A stretch of 64,000 bases of DNA from the NCBI RefSeq assembly GCF_023078355.1, contig NZ_CP095552.1, positions 248,001 to 312,000 of the forward strand, given 5' to 3'. A model generated the notes under the pieces. The model was given only the letters and a program-made list of their open reading frames with translations, had not been told where the DNA came from and did no database searches. This document shows positions 20,259-29,052 of this stretch, piece by piece (the first letter of the stretch is position 1; each line of letters begins with the position of its first letter). Position numbers and translations under genes: made by a program. Source of the stretch: Gordonia hongkongensis (GTDB taxonomy: Bacteria > Actinomycetota > Actinomycetes > Mycobacteriales > Mycobacteriaceae).

Positions 20259-21812
20259 ATGCCGAAGCCCACCGCCGACTATTTCGCTCGCCTGGGTGCG
20301 CTCGTCGCCATCGACGACGCCGCGAGTCGTCCCACGCGCCCCGTCCTCGAGGCGTTCAGCGGGACGGAGATGGCGACCATCCCGGTCGCCACCGCCGACG
20401 ATCTCGAGGTGGCGGTCGCCCGGGCCCGCCAGGCGCAGGAGGGATGGGCGGCCCGCACGCCGGCCGACCGCGCCGCGATCATCGACCGTTTCTCCGACCT
20501 GGTCCACCGCAACGCGGCGTCGTTGATGGACATCGCGCAGGCCGAGACCGGCAAGGCGCGCATCTACGCGCAAGAAGAGGTCATCGACGTCTCGATCACC
20601 GCGCGGCACTACGCGACGAACGGACCCAAGCTGCTGGCCGATCGCAAGGTCAAGGGCATGCTGCCGGGCGCGACCAGCGTGCGCGTGCGGTACCTGCCCA
20701 AGGGTGTGGTCGGCATCATCAGCCCGTGGAACTACCCGCTGACACTGGCCGTGTCCGATGCGGTGGCCGCCCTGATCGCCGGCAACGGCGTCGTGATCAA
20801 ACCCGACAGCCAGACGCCGTACTGCGCGCTGGCCCTGGCCGAGTTGCTGTATGAGGCGGGTCTGCCGCGTGAGCTGTACGCCGTGGTGCCCGGACCGGGA
20901 AGCGTTGTCGGGCAAGCAATCATGGCCAGCACCGACTACGTGATGTTCACCGGCTCCTCGGAGACCGGGGCCACCCTCGCCGAACAGGCCGGGCGTCGGC
21001 TCATCGGCTTCTCGGCCGAACTCGGCGGCAAGAACCCGATGGTCGTCACCGCGAGCGCCGACATCGCCAACGCCGTGCGCGGCGCGGCGCGCGCGTCGTA
21101 CTCCAACTCCGGGCAGCTGTGCATCTCGATCGAACGGATCTACGTCGACAAGAAGATCGCCGACGACTTCGCCGAGCGGTTCGCTGCGTATGTCTCCACG
21201 ATGAAGCTGTCGGCCTCCTACGATTTCAGCGCCGACATGGGTTCGCTGGCCTCGGCCGCGCAGATCGACACCGCCGAAGCACACGTCGAGGACGCGGTCG
21301 CCAAGGGCGCGAAGGTGCTCGCCGGCGGCAAGCGTCGCGCGGACCTGGGCCCCTTCTTCTTCGAGCCGACGGTCCTCACCGACGTCACCGACGACATGGT
21401 GTGTTTCGCGAACGAGACCTTCGGACCGGTCGTCTCGATCTACCCGGTGGACTCCACCGACGAGGCGATCAAGCTCGCCAACGACACCGACTACGGTCTC
21501 AACGCCAGCGTCTTCGCCGGTAGCAGCGCCGAGGCGCAGCAGGTCGCCGAACAACTGCGCGCCGGGACGGTGAACATCAACGAGGGTTACGCCGCCGCAT
21601 GGGCGTCGACGGCGGCCCCGATGGGCGGCATGGGCATCTCCGGCATGGGACGCCGCCACGGTGACGAGGGCCTCCTGAAGTACACCGAGCCGCAGACCAT
21701 CGCCGAGCAGCGTTTCATCGGCATCGATCGCATGCCGGTGGTCCCGACGAGCATCTACCGCGCCATCACGCCGACCGCCGTCCGCGCGTTGAAGTACCTG
21801 CCGGGGCGGTAA
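20259..21812 (+). CDS. gabD2: Succinate-semialdehyde dehydrogenase, GabD2-like aldehyde dehydrogenase
   Basis: NAD(P)-dependent oxidation of an aldehyde, most likely succinic semialdehyde, to the acid (4-aminobutyrate/2-oxoglutarate shunt). The 517 residues hold the Rossmann cofactor segment (FTGSSETGATLAE), the general base Glu254 (ELGGKNPM) and the nucleophile Cys288 (NSGQLCISIERIYV). The C-S-I-E-R environment and overall length resemble mycobacterial GabD2; other ALDH substrates cannot be excluded. ATG 20259 is preceded by GAGGAGCACC. In-line with rraA. Confidence 0.85.
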   Translation: MPKPTADYFARLGALVAIDDAASRPTRPVLEAFSGTEMATIPVATADDLEVAVARARQAQEGWAARTPADRAAIIDRFSDLVHRNAASLMDIAQAETGKARIYAQEEVIDVSITARHYATNGPKLLADRKVKGMLPGATSVRVRYLPKGVVGIISPWNYPLTLAVSDAVAALIAGNGVVIKPDSQTPYCALALAELLYEAGLPRELYAVVPGPGSVVGQAIMASTDYVMFTGSSETGATLAEQAGRRLIGFSAELGGKNPMVVTASADIANAVRGAARASYSNSGQLCISIERIYVDKKIADDFAERFAAYVSTMKLSASYDFSADMGSLASAAQIDTAEAHVEDAVAKGAKVLAGGKRRADLGPFFFEPTVLTDVTDDMVCFANETFGPVVSIYPVDSTDEAIKLANDTDYGLNASVFAGSSAEAQQVAEQLRAGTVNINEGYAAAWASTAAPMGGMGISGMGRRHGDEGLLKYTEPQTIAEQRFIGIDRMPVVPTSIYRAITPTAVRALKYLPGR

Positions 21813-22097
21813 AAGAGTTCACACTCTGCTTCGTTCGGGAGCGGGATGACTCGTTCCCTCGACGGGCGTCGAGTAGGACGAATCTCCGTCCACCTCAGGG
21901 TGTGGGAAGGGCAGATCGCCCTTCGACCTCGCTCACAGGGACGCAAATTCCTCACCTCGGACGGCGTCGCCACCACCCGGTCGCTCCGGTCGGGCCGCGA
22001 CGTCTCCATCTGGCGTGCCTCGGGAGCACGATTTCGCTGATCGAGACGCCCGATGTCCTGCCCCGTCGGTGTGAGCGTGGTTACGGTAGGCCTCGTG
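21813..22097. other. Intergenic region with a hairpin resembling a decayed dispersed repeat
   Basis: No gene is supported here. GAAGGGC (21906-21912) pairs with GCCCTTC (21918-21924) around AGATC, and the flanks CACCTCAGGG and GACCTCGCTCACAGGG recall pieces of the dispersed repeat family. It may act as terminator for the dehydrogenase gene. Confidence 0.35.
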
Positions 22098-23315
22098 ACC
22101 CGAACACGTCATGGACGCAGAAAATCCGTCCGATCACCGGCCCGTGGGCTTGCGACGATGACCGCGTCCGCGGCCGTCGTGGCTGGGTTGTTCATCGCCG
22201 GCCCGGCGGCTCATGCTCGAGTGCCGCTGCAGGTCACTGCTGTGACTGGCGGGATGACCATCCCCTGGGGTGTAGTTGTTGCACCCGACGGCACCGTGCT
22301 TTCCGGTGAGCGCGCGGGGCGGTTTGTTGCGGTGCGCCCCGGTGGAAAACGTGTGAACGTCAGAGCAGATCTGTCGAAGATCTTCGCGGTCCACGAGGCG
22401 GGCCTCATGGGGCTCGCCATCGACCAACGGTTCTCGGACAACCGGCGTGTGTATTCGTGTCAAGCGGAGTACACGGTGCCCGGCGCCTTTGTCGTGCCGG
22501 AACCTCTTGGCGGCGCACCTCTTCCGGCCCCACAGACTGGTCAGACCATCAAGGTGGTGTCGTGGCGGGTGAGTGCGGACTGGACGCAGATGATCCGTGA
22601 ACGGACGGTCCTCGGTGGAATCCCCGTGACGTCCTCCGGCAGTCGTGCCGGATGCGGCCTATCCGCTACCGCCGACAGCCTCTGGGTCGGTACCGGCGAC
22701 ACAGGCACACCATCCGTTGCCCAGGACCGGAAGTCGCTGGGCGGCAAAGTTTTACACATCAAATTCGACGGTACGCCCGCTCCGGGAAACCCGAACCCGC
22801 GCAGCCCGATCTACAGCCTCGGGCATCGCAACGTACAGGGCGTGGCGGTCCAGCCCGGCACGGGTCGCGTGTACGCCATCGAGCAGGGCACGAGCCGCGA
22901 CGACGAGCTGAACCGCATCGTCGCCGGGGGCAACTACGGTTATAAGCCCGATCGCACACCGATCATCTACGACGAATCGGTGCCGATGACCGATCCGGTA
23001 CGGGTCCCCGGCGCGATCGGTCCGGTCTGGAGTTCGGGCAACGAGACGATCGCTCTGCCCGGAATCGCATTCCTGCCCGAAACCGGTTGGGGCGCATACA
23101 ACGGCGGCGTCGTGCTGACGGCGCTCAAGGGCAAACGACTGGTGTTCCTTAAGCTCTCTGACGACGGACGCCACGTGGTGTCGCGAACCGAGGCCCTGAA
23201 GGACGAGCATGGTCGCCTGCGCGGGGTGACCGTTGCGCCCGACGGCTCGCTGATCCTGACAACCAGCGACGGCGAAGGCGCAGACCGCATCCTGCGGGTG
23301 CGCTGGGACGGCTGA
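22098..23315 (+). CDS. Secreted PQQ-dependent glucose/sorbosone dehydrogenase-fold protein
   Basis: About 405 residues. The N-terminus has a twin-arginine-like HGRRKSV followed by a hydrophobic segment ending GPAAHA, so the protein is probably exported (possibly by Tat). The body has the six-bladed propeller pattern of soluble aldose/sorbosone dehydrogenases: MTIPWGVVVAPDGTVL, HEAGLMGLAIDQRF, LWVGTGDTG, YSLGHRNVQGVAVQP and GGNYGYKPD. A PQQ cofactor is typical but not proven. GTG 22098 with GGTAGG upstream is my choice; an in-frame ATG at 22053 would give a poorer export signal. Confidence 0.8.
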   Translation, partial: TRTRHGRRKSVRSPARGLATMTASAAVVAGLFIAGPAAHARVPLQVTAVTGGMTIPWGVVVAPDGTVLSGERAGRFVAVRPGGKRVNVRADLSKIFAVHEAGLMGLAIDQRFSDNRRVYSCQAEYTVPGAFVVPEPLGGAPLPAPQTGQTIKVVSWRVSADWTQMIRERTVLGGIPVTSSGSRAGCGLSATADSLWVGTGDTGTPSVAQDRKSLGGKVLHIKFDGTPAPGNPNPRSPIYSLGHRNVQGVAVQPGTGRVYAIEQGTSRDDELNRIVAGGNYGYKPDRTPIIYDESVPMTDPVRVPGAIGPVWSSGNETIALPGIAFLPETGWGAYNGGVVLTALKGKRLVFLKLSDDGRHVVSRTEALKDEHGRLRGVTVAPDGSLILTTSDGEGADRILRVRWDG

Positions 23316-23446
23316 GCAATGTGCGACAACTTGGCCGTCGGACACGCAATCGACCGTGATCGTCGGCGCACCGAAGTTCGCCGGTGGTACCGGCGGTCCG
23401 GCGCGCGTGATCGCCATGGTGTGAATCGGACACAGAAAGGTCATCG

Positions 23447-24349
23447 ATGACGACGCGCATCACCCGGTTCGACCGCGGACCCCACACCTTCGACGTCACC
23501 GACGAAGGTCCGATCGACGGTGAACCGATCGTGCTGTTGCACGGGTTCCCCCAGCGGGCCTCGTGCTGGGAACTGGTCGCGGAAATCTTGCACGACAACG
23601 GGTTCAGGACCCTCGCACCGGACCAGCGTGGGTACTCGCCCGGTGCTCGCCCCGCACGCCGACGGGACTACGTGCAGAGCGAACTGACCGCGGACGTGCT
23701 CGCCCTGCTCGACGCCGCAGGCCTCGAACGAGCCCACGTCGTCGGCCACGACTGGGGCGCACTCGTCGGGTGGGCGGTCGCCGCGCACCATCCCGAGCGG
23801 GTGAAAACGCTGACCGCCCTGTCTGTTCCGCACCCAGGGGCGTTCCTGCGCTCGATGCGCCACGGACAGATCTTCCGGTCCTGGTACATGGCCGCCTTCC
23901 AGATTCCGGTCCTGCCCGAGAAGTTCCTCGGCTGGGCGATGCGAACACAACCGGACTTCGGGGAGCGGATGGGACTTCCGCAACCGTTCGCGTCGCGGAT
24001 CGCCCGTGAGATCGGTGACTACGGCGCCCTTCCCGGCGCGCTGGGTTGGTATCGCGCGATGCCGCTCCCCGACAAGCGATCCGCGCCCCGGCGGGTCCGC
24101 GTCCCGACCACGTTCGTGTGGGGCGACGCGGACCCGGCGATCGGCGAGGAGGCGGCCCGCCTGTGTTCGGGGTGGGTCGACGCGAAGTACGAGTTCATCG
24201 CGTTGCGCGGTGCCGACCATTGGCTGCCCGAAGCGCACGCCGACGACGTTGTCGCCGCGGTTCTCGACCGGGTCGGCGATCTCGCCCCGGCGAACGGGTC
24301 GACCACCGCCCCGTCGGCGGCGGGACCGTCAGCGCAGGACTCGGCGTAA
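23447..24349 (+). CDS. Alpha/beta hydrolase, epoxide hydrolase-like
   Basis: 300 residues with the oxyanion motif HGFP (32-35), the DQRGYSPGARP loop and the nucleophile elbow VVGHDWGA, whose Asp102 is the mark of epoxide hydrolases and haloalkane dehalogenases. The distal Asp (WGDADPAIG) and His (GADHWLPE) are in place. DQRGYS and the absence of the dehalogenase Trp pair favour an epoxide hydrolase or related fluoroacetate-dehalogenase-type enzyme. ATG 23447 follows AGAAAGGTC. The 3' end overlaps the convergent gene by 21 bp; the last 25 codons are low-complexity Ala/Ser/Pro. Confidence 0.8.
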   Translation: MTTRITRFDRGPHTFDVTDEGPIDGEPIVLLHGFPQRASCWELVAEILHDNGFRTLAPDQRGYSPGARPARRRDYVQSELTADVLALLDAAGLERAHVVGHDWGALVGWAVAAHHPERVKTLTALSVPHPGAFLRSMRHGQIFRSWYMAAFQIPVLPEKFLGWAMRTQPDFGERMGLPQPFASRIAREIGDYGALPGALGWYRAMPLPDKRSAPRRVRVPTTFVWGDADPAIGEEAARLCSGWVDAKYEFIALRGADHWLPEAHADDVVAAVLDRVGDLAPANGSTTAPSAAGPSAQDSA

Positions 24350-25000
24350 CACGACGAAGACGATCAGCGCGACCACAGCTGCGAGCCCGGCATACGCGGG
24401 CGTGAGATTGGTGGTCGGGGGTTCGGTGGGCGAACCCGATCGCAACTGCGCGAAAGTCGCACGGGCGGCGTCTGATTCGGCGACCACATCGACCGGCGGG
24501 TGCGCGGGCGTGGGATCGGCGGGCGCGGGGGCCGAGGACGCGGTCGGGGCCGGCTTCGGGGAGTGCGTCACCGGCGGCTCGGGGGGCGACGCCGGGGTCG
24601 TGGCCGACGACACCTGAGGCGCTTCGGGTTCCGGGGTCGGAGTCGGCGGATCCACTGGCTCCGGGGCGGGCGGCGCCGACTTCGGCGGCGCCTTCTTGGC
24701 CGGTGCCTTCTTGGCTGCCGACTTCTTCGCCGGTGCGGCCCCGGCGGCCTTTTTCGCGGGGCTCTTCTTGGCCGGTGCCTTTTTCGCGGGGCTCTTCTTC
24801 GCCGCCTTCTTCGGCGGAAGCTTGTCGCCGCCGGATTCCGCGGCAGCCGTCTCCGGCGAGGCCTTCTTCGCTACCGGCGCGGCGGGTACGGCGTCGGGTA
24901 CGGAGGCGGACTCTTCCGGTGCGGCGATCGGGAACAGCGCCTGCTCGTCTTGGTTCGACTCACCGGCGGACGGCGTGGCGTTCGGATCCGGCTCGGTCAT
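24329..25000 (-). CDS. Lys/Ala/Pro-rich protein with C-terminal membrane anchor
   Basis: 223 residues. Residues about 60-110 are histone-H1-like repeats (PAKKAPAKKSPAKKA and variants); residues about 110-180 are Pro/Ala/Ser-rich. A single hydrophobic segment near the C-terminus (AGLAAVVALIVFVVLRRVLR) would anchor it with the basic domain on one face of the membrane. Lysine-rich tails like this occur in actinobacterial HupB and the heparin-binding HbhA, which bind DNA or glycans; here the anchor suggests an envelope role, but no function is known. Start MTEPDPNATPSAG at 25000 has AGGGAGC upstream. The stop overlaps the convergent hydrolase gene. Confidence 0.7.
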   Translation of the reverse strand: MTEPDPNATPSAGESNQDEQALFPIAAPEESASVPDAVPAAPVAKKASPETAAAESGGDKLPPKKAAKKSPAKKAPAKKSPAKKAAGAAPAKKSAAKKAPAKKAPPKSAPPAPEPVDPPTPTPEPEAPQVSSATTPASPPEPPVTHSPKPAPTASSAPAPADPTPAHPPVDVVAESDAARATFAQLRSGSPTEPPTTNLTPAYAGLAAVVALIVFVVLRRVLR

Positions 25001-25207
25001 ACGGCGCTCCCTCGCAAGTATCCGGCAGGCGCCCGGCAACTGCTGCGCCGCGCGACACGTTCGCACCCATCCTAATGGTGTGCCCCGGAACCGGGCACCG
25101 GCGACCGGATCCCGCAGCCTGTTCCACACGTGCCGCTGATCGCTCGCCGATCTCACCCGACGGGCCGCCGTCCACCGGCGCGGCGAGGACCCGGCTCGGA
25201 CCGTGGG

Positions 25208-25900
25208 TCAGGAACGGACCCCGAGCCGCGCGAGGATGTCGGCGTCGACGGCTTCGAGTTCGTCGGCGATGGACTTGTGGGCGGTGCGGCGCTGACCGGC
25301 CGACATCGTCTCGGCGGTCTGCACCGCGATGTCCAGATTGTCGAGGCGCTTGGTCATCGCCGCGACGAAATCCGTGGAGTCGGAGCTGGTGTCCTGCGCG
25401 ACGACCTTCTCCAGTGCCGTACGGGTGGTCGCGATCCGCGCGGACAGGGTCGCTCCGTGACCGCTGAACTGGCGCAACACCTCCGGTGAGACCCCCGCGC
25501 GGTTCGCCTGCAGTGTGGAGAGCTGTTCGCGTCCGGCGACCGCGGCCCGGTAGACGACGGGTGCGGCGATCGGTGCCACGAGCCGGGCGACGGTGAGGTA
25601 GCGCTTCACGCTGGCCGGGCTGAGAGCCTTCGCGTCGGCGGCGGCCTGCGCCTCGACGGCGAACTTCTTCGCCTCGGCCTTGCTCACCTTCGTCTGGGAC
25701 TTGGCGAGCTGCTTGGCGGTCTTGCGCTCGGCTTTCATCTCCTTCTGGAAGTACTTGTGCTCGTTCTTGCGCCGGGCCTTTTGTTCCTTGCGCCGCGACT
25801 TGGCGTCGAACTTGGCCTCCAGCTTGGCTTTCGCCTTGAGAGCCTTGGCCTCTGCCTTGCGCTGAGCACGAGTCGTACCGTCGGAGGAGAACAATCCCAT
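25208..25900 (-). CDS. Hypothetical coiled-coil protein, DUF6474-like
   Basis: 230 residues. Residues about 10-90 are a highly charged Lys/Ala/Glu/Arg-rich helix (RAQRKAEAKALKAKAKLEAK onward), probably coiled coil. A hydrophobic stretch (YLTVARLVAPIAAPVVYRAA) lies near 102-121, and a helical C-terminal domain follows. Such proteins are conserved in mycolic-acid actinobacteria without a known function. ATG 25900 (MGLFSSDGTTRAQ) follows GGAGGAGAAC. It lies just upstream of the Lys-rich membrane protein gene on the same strand, 207 bp apart. Confidence 0.7.
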   Translation of the reverse strand: MGLFSSDGTTRAQRKAEAKALKAKAKLEAKFDAKSRRKEQKARRKNEHKYFQKEMKAERKTAKQLAKSQTKVSKAEAKKFAVEAQAAADAKALSPASVKRYLTVARLVAPIAAPVVYRAAVAGREQLSTLQANRAGVSPEVLRQFSGHGATLSARIATTRTALEKVVAQDTSSDSTDFVAAMTKRLDNLDIAVQTAETMSAGQRRTAHKSIADELEAVDADILARLGVRS

Positions 25901-26008
25901 CGAATGCCCTTTCGCTGCTGCCGAGAAGACCGCAGTGGACCCCCGGCCTGCTCTCGTTCCGCTCCCGGCGCCGGTGTCGACCGGCTCGCTCGATCGCGTC
26001 CGGCGCCG

Positions 26009-26046
26009 CACTTCGTGGCCCCGCTCGCTTCGCTCCCGACGTCAGG
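26009..26046 (-). repeat. Degenerate copy of the dispersed repeat
   Basis: On the minus strand CCTGACGTCGGGAGCGAAGC continues as GAGCGGGGCCACGAAGTG, close to CCCTGAGGTGCGAGCGAAGC / GAGCCACGAAGGG of the full elements. It lies in a divergent promoter region. Confidence 0.4.
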
Positions 26047-26127
26047 CGCGCGTGATAACAAGTACAAGCATGACATGTGGTTGTATCCGACCACGTGTCC
26101 GTCCGTTCGAGCCCGGAAAGGGATGGC

Positions 26128-27780
26128 GTGGTCCCTGTCGTGTTGTCGCCGCGCGACCTCGCCGGTTGCGAGCACCGGGTCGCCCTCGATTTCGCGCACG
26201 ACAGACGTCCCGCCGACGAACCCGATCCGCCTGGCGTGCAGCGCCGCAAGGAGGCCGCGGCCGACCATCGGGCGGCGATCCGCGAGCTGCTCCGGGGGGT
26301 ACACAGCGATCAGCCGGGCGCGTTCGTGGTCGTCGACGCCGATGCGAGCACCGCTGAGCGCGTCGCGGCCACGCTGCGTGCCTGCGACGCCGGGGCGTCG
26401 TGGATCTGGAACGCGACCCTGCCGACCGACCGGGAGCACGGGCGCCGTGGCCATTCCGAACTGCTGGTGCGGGTCGGGGACGGTTACACACCCGTCATCG
26501 TCGTCAACCACCGGGTCAGCCAGCCGGCGAAATCGACGCCGGAACCGGACGGGCGCGCGCCCAGCCTGGTGACCAGTCCGTTCTGGATGTGGGCACCGAG
26601 CCCCGACCCGTATCGGACCGGCCGGCCGAACCGACGGGACAACCTCCGGCTGGCTCATCTCACCGCCATGCTCGTGGAGATCGGCAGGGCGTCGTCGACC
26701 GACACGACAGAGTTGCGCGGCGGCGTGATCGGCGTGGACGCGGACTGCATCGTCGTCCTGGACACCGGGGCGATGCTCGAGGACTACTCGGCGATCCTCG
26801 AGCATCGGCTCGCGGTCGCGGGTGGGCAGGTCCCCACCGAGCCCCGCCGGATCAGCGAATGCCGTTCGTGCCCGTGGTGGGTGCGCTGCGGACCGGAGCT
26901 CGAGGAGAAGCGCGACGTCAGTCTCGTGGCGAGCGGCAACCAGGGTTCGGTCCTGATTGATGCCGGGATCACGACGATCGACGAACTGGCCGCACAGCGC
27001 GGGGCCCCACCGGAGGGCTGGCCGGGAGGCGTCCGGTTCGGCGACGCGATCATCAACGCGATCGCCTGGCTCACCGGCACCGAGCTCGTCCGGCGCGTCG
27101 ACTCGCCGCGGGTCCACCGCGCCGACATCGAGATCGACGTCGACATGGAGAGCTACGGCGAGCACGGGGCGTATCTGTGGGGGACACTGCGCACCGACAC
27201 CACCGACTCGTCCGCGCCCGTCGAGTACCGCCCGTTCGTCACCTGGGACCCGCTGCCCACGCGCGATGAAGCGCGGTCGTTCGCCGAGTTCTGGGGATGG
27301 CTCATGGCCGAACGCGCCGCCGCCCGCGAGGCCGGGAAGACGTTCGCGGCCTACTGCTACTCCCAGCAGGCGGAGAACCGATGGCTGCTGGGGTCGGCCG
27401 ACAGGTTTGCCGGCGAGCCGGGCATCCCGGCGCGCGCCGAGGTCCAGGCCTTCATCGCATCGTCGGAATGGGTGGACATCTACGAGGCGGTCGGCGAGAA
27501 CTTCATCTGCCCGCGGGGCAAGGGCTTGAAACGAGTGGCGCCGGTCGCCGGGTTCTCGTGGCGCGACGACGACGCGAGCGGCGAGGCGTCGATGGAGTGG
27601 TACCGGGCGGCTGTCGCGCTCGGGGGCGGGCGCCCCGACGACGGGCAGCGCCGGCGACTTCTCGAATACAACGAAGACGATGTCCGTGCCACAAAAGTGT
27701 TGCGCGAGTGGATGACCGACGGCGCGGCCGCGCAGGTGCCGCACGAGCGGGATCTGCTCGACCGGTTCCGGGCGAGCTGA
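26128..27780 (+). CDS. TM0106-type RecB-like nuclease with RNase H-like domain
   Basis: About 550 residues. The N-terminal half resembles Cas4/RecB-type nucleases of the TM0106 family: LSPRDLAGCEHRVALD at the start and a late cysteine cluster CRSCPWWVRC (about residues 250-260), as in Fe-S RecB-like nucleases. The C-terminal half matches the RNase H-like YprB domain (EIDVDMESYG, then the end motif LEYNEDDVRATKVLREWM with acidic residues). It is likely a DNA exonuclease in repair; partners are unknown. GTG 26128 has AAAGGG five bases upstream; an in-frame GTG at 26077 is the alternative start. Confidence 0.75.
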   Translation: MVPVVLSPRDLAGCEHRVALDFAHDRRPADEPDPPGVQRRKEAAADHRAAIRELLRGVHSDQPGAFVVVDADASTAERVAATLRACDAGASWIWNATLPTDREHGRRGHSELLVRVGDGYTPVIVVNHRVSQPAKSTPEPDGRAPSLVTSPFWMWAPSPDPYRTGRPNRRDNLRLAHLTAMLVEIGRASSTDTTELRGGVIGVDADCIVVLDTGAMLEDYSAILEHRLAVAGGQVPTEPRRISECRSCPWWVRCGPELEEKRDVSLVASGNQGSVLIDAGITTIDELAAQRGAPPEGWPGGVRFGDAIINAIAWLTGTELVRRVDSPRVHRADIEIDVDMESYGEHGAYLWGTLRTDTTDSSAPVEYRPFVTWDPLPTRDEARSFAEFWGWLMAERAAAREAGKTFAAYCYSQQAENRWLLGSADRFAGEPGIPARAEVQAFIASSEWVDIYEAVGENFICPRGKGLKRVAPVAGFSWRDDDASGEASMEWYRAAVALGGGRPDDGQRRRLLEYNEDDVRATKVLREWMTDGAAAQVPHERDLLDRFRAS

Positions 27781-27824
27781 CGACCTCAGCCGAACCGCGG
27801 GGTCGAACGTCTCGTCGCCGCGTG

Positions 27825-28907
27825 TCAGGGACGCATCGAGCGCAACGAGTCGAGGAACGACCCGCTGCCGAGCAGGGCGACGGCGCCGAGCAGCAACAGT
27901 GCTCCCGGCGCCACGCCGAGGACGAACTTCCGCACCGACGTCAACGTCGAGTCCTCCGGCACACCGGGCGAGGCCTGCGGCGGATCGACCGGCGGACCCG
28001 CTGCACCCGCAACCGTCTGCGAGGTGTCGGAGCCGTCGGATTCGACACCGGTGTCGGGCTGTGGAGAACGACGATCGGTGTCCGGCCCGCTGCCGGAGCC
28101 GGAGTCCGGAGTCGGCCCGGTCGAACCACCTCCACCAGGCGGGGCGACCGTCGGTACGTCGGTGACGGCCGGACCGGTGTTCGCGGGGACCCCGGCCAGG
28201 TCGGACCCGCTCACATCGCCATCGGACGCCGAGGGAGCGTCCTCCTCCCGGCGGATGCCGCGGGACGGGTCGTCACCGTCGCCATCGCGCCCGGACGTGG
28301 TTTCGCGCCCGGACGTCGACGGATCCGGATCGCCGGTACTGGTCGTGGTCGTGGTCGTGGTCTCGCTCGTCGTGTCCGACGTCCCTGGCATGGGCGACGA
28401 TCCACAACCGCAGCCCGTGGGATGGGACGGTGCGGAGGACTCGTCCGTGGTCTCGGGGTCCGTGGTTTCGGGTTCGGTCGTCTCGGGGTCATCGGTTGCC
28501 GAGCCCGCGGGTGTGTCGGTGTCGGTGTCGTCGACCTCGTCCGTGTCATCGGGATCGCTGTCGGAGTCGGAGTCGGAGTCGGAGTCGGAGTGGGCGTCAC
28601 CGGCCCAGTCCGCGCCTGGCGCATCGGGGCCGGGTGGGGCTGTCGACGCCACCCCGGGCGCGACGACGATGAAGAGAATCGCGGCGAGAGCGATCAGAAG
28701 GACGGCGAGACCACGCGGCTTGGCACGGGCGCCGCGGGGGTCGGGAGACGGTGGCTCATCGTTCGTCAGGCGTACAGTCGAGGGGGTGAAACATCGTCGC
28801 TGACACCGTGCGGCGGATCGACGCGCACCGCGGGCCGAACCCGAATGTTCATCTGACGGATCCGCGTCGGCAACCCATGACCCCCATGAATGTGAAGAAC
28901 GCCACAC
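27825..28907 (-). CDS. Envelope protein with Ser-Asp repeats and Thr/Pro/Gly-rich stalk
   Basis: 360 residues if GTG 28907 is used; no other start is available before the first hydrophobic segment (LAVLLIALAAILFIVV, about 68-83). After it comes an acidic Ser-Asp run encoded by a 6-bp tandem repeat, Thr/Glu/Pro repeats (PETTEPETTDPETTD), a GCGCG patch and a long Gly/Ser/Pro region. A second hydrophobic segment near the C-terminus (FVLGVAPGALLLLGAVALLG) follows. The plan of two anchors around a disordered, probably extracytoplasmic stalk suggests a cell-wall-spanning protein. Low complexity makes the assignment less certain; antisense frames also stay open here. Confidence 0.55.
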   Translation of the reverse strand: MWRSSHSWGSWVADADPSDEHSGSARGARRSAARCQRRCFTPSTVRLTNDEPPSPDPRGARAKPRGLAVLLIALAAILFIVVAPGVASTAPPGPDAPGADWAGDAHSDSDSDSDSDSDPDDTDEVDDTDTDTPAGSATDDPETTEPETTDPETTDESSAPSHPTGCGCGSSPMPGTSDTTSETTTTTTTSTGDPDPSTSGRETTSGRDGDGDDPSRGIRREEDAPSASDGDVSGSDLAGVPANTGPAVTDVPTVAPPGGGGSTGPTPDSGSGSGPDTDRRSPQPDTGVESDGSDTSQTVAGAAGPPVDPPQASPGVPEDSTLTSVRKFVLGVAPGALLLLGAVALLGSGSFLDSLRSMRP

Positions 28908-28969
28908 TATCGATCGTTACACCATCTTCACAGGTGATACGCGCAGAGCGCGGCGGTCCGGTACTTTCT

Positions 28970-29034
28970 GATCGTACCGATCGTTGCAACGGCCGTGTAC
29001 AGCGGGCTTTAATGCTTGCAAATTCAAATTTTGC
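28970..29034 (+). promoter_or_regulatory. Promoter/operator candidate upstream of the XRE-remnant/ImmA/7-TM locus
   Basis: An unusually AT-rich patch for this genome (29007-29050) holds GCAAA-N7-TTTGC (29018-29034). A little upstream is the palindrome GATCG-TAC-CGATC (28970-28982). Both sit between the divergent stalk-protein gene and the XRE-type remnant and are candidates for the binding site of the lost or distant regulator. Confidence 0.35.
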
Positions 29035-29052
29035 GTTTCGGAGAAGATTGTC

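Noticed and set aside
24500..25139. Plus-strand frames opposite the Lys-rich membrane protein
   Set aside because: Gly/Arg- and Ala/Phe-rich translations are shadows of the Lys/Ala repeat codons; no start signals.
28024..28803. Plus-strand Ser/Val-rich frame opposite the stalk protein
   Set aside because: Lacks an export signal and membrane segment, while the minus-strand frame has both; still not fully excluded because of low complexity.
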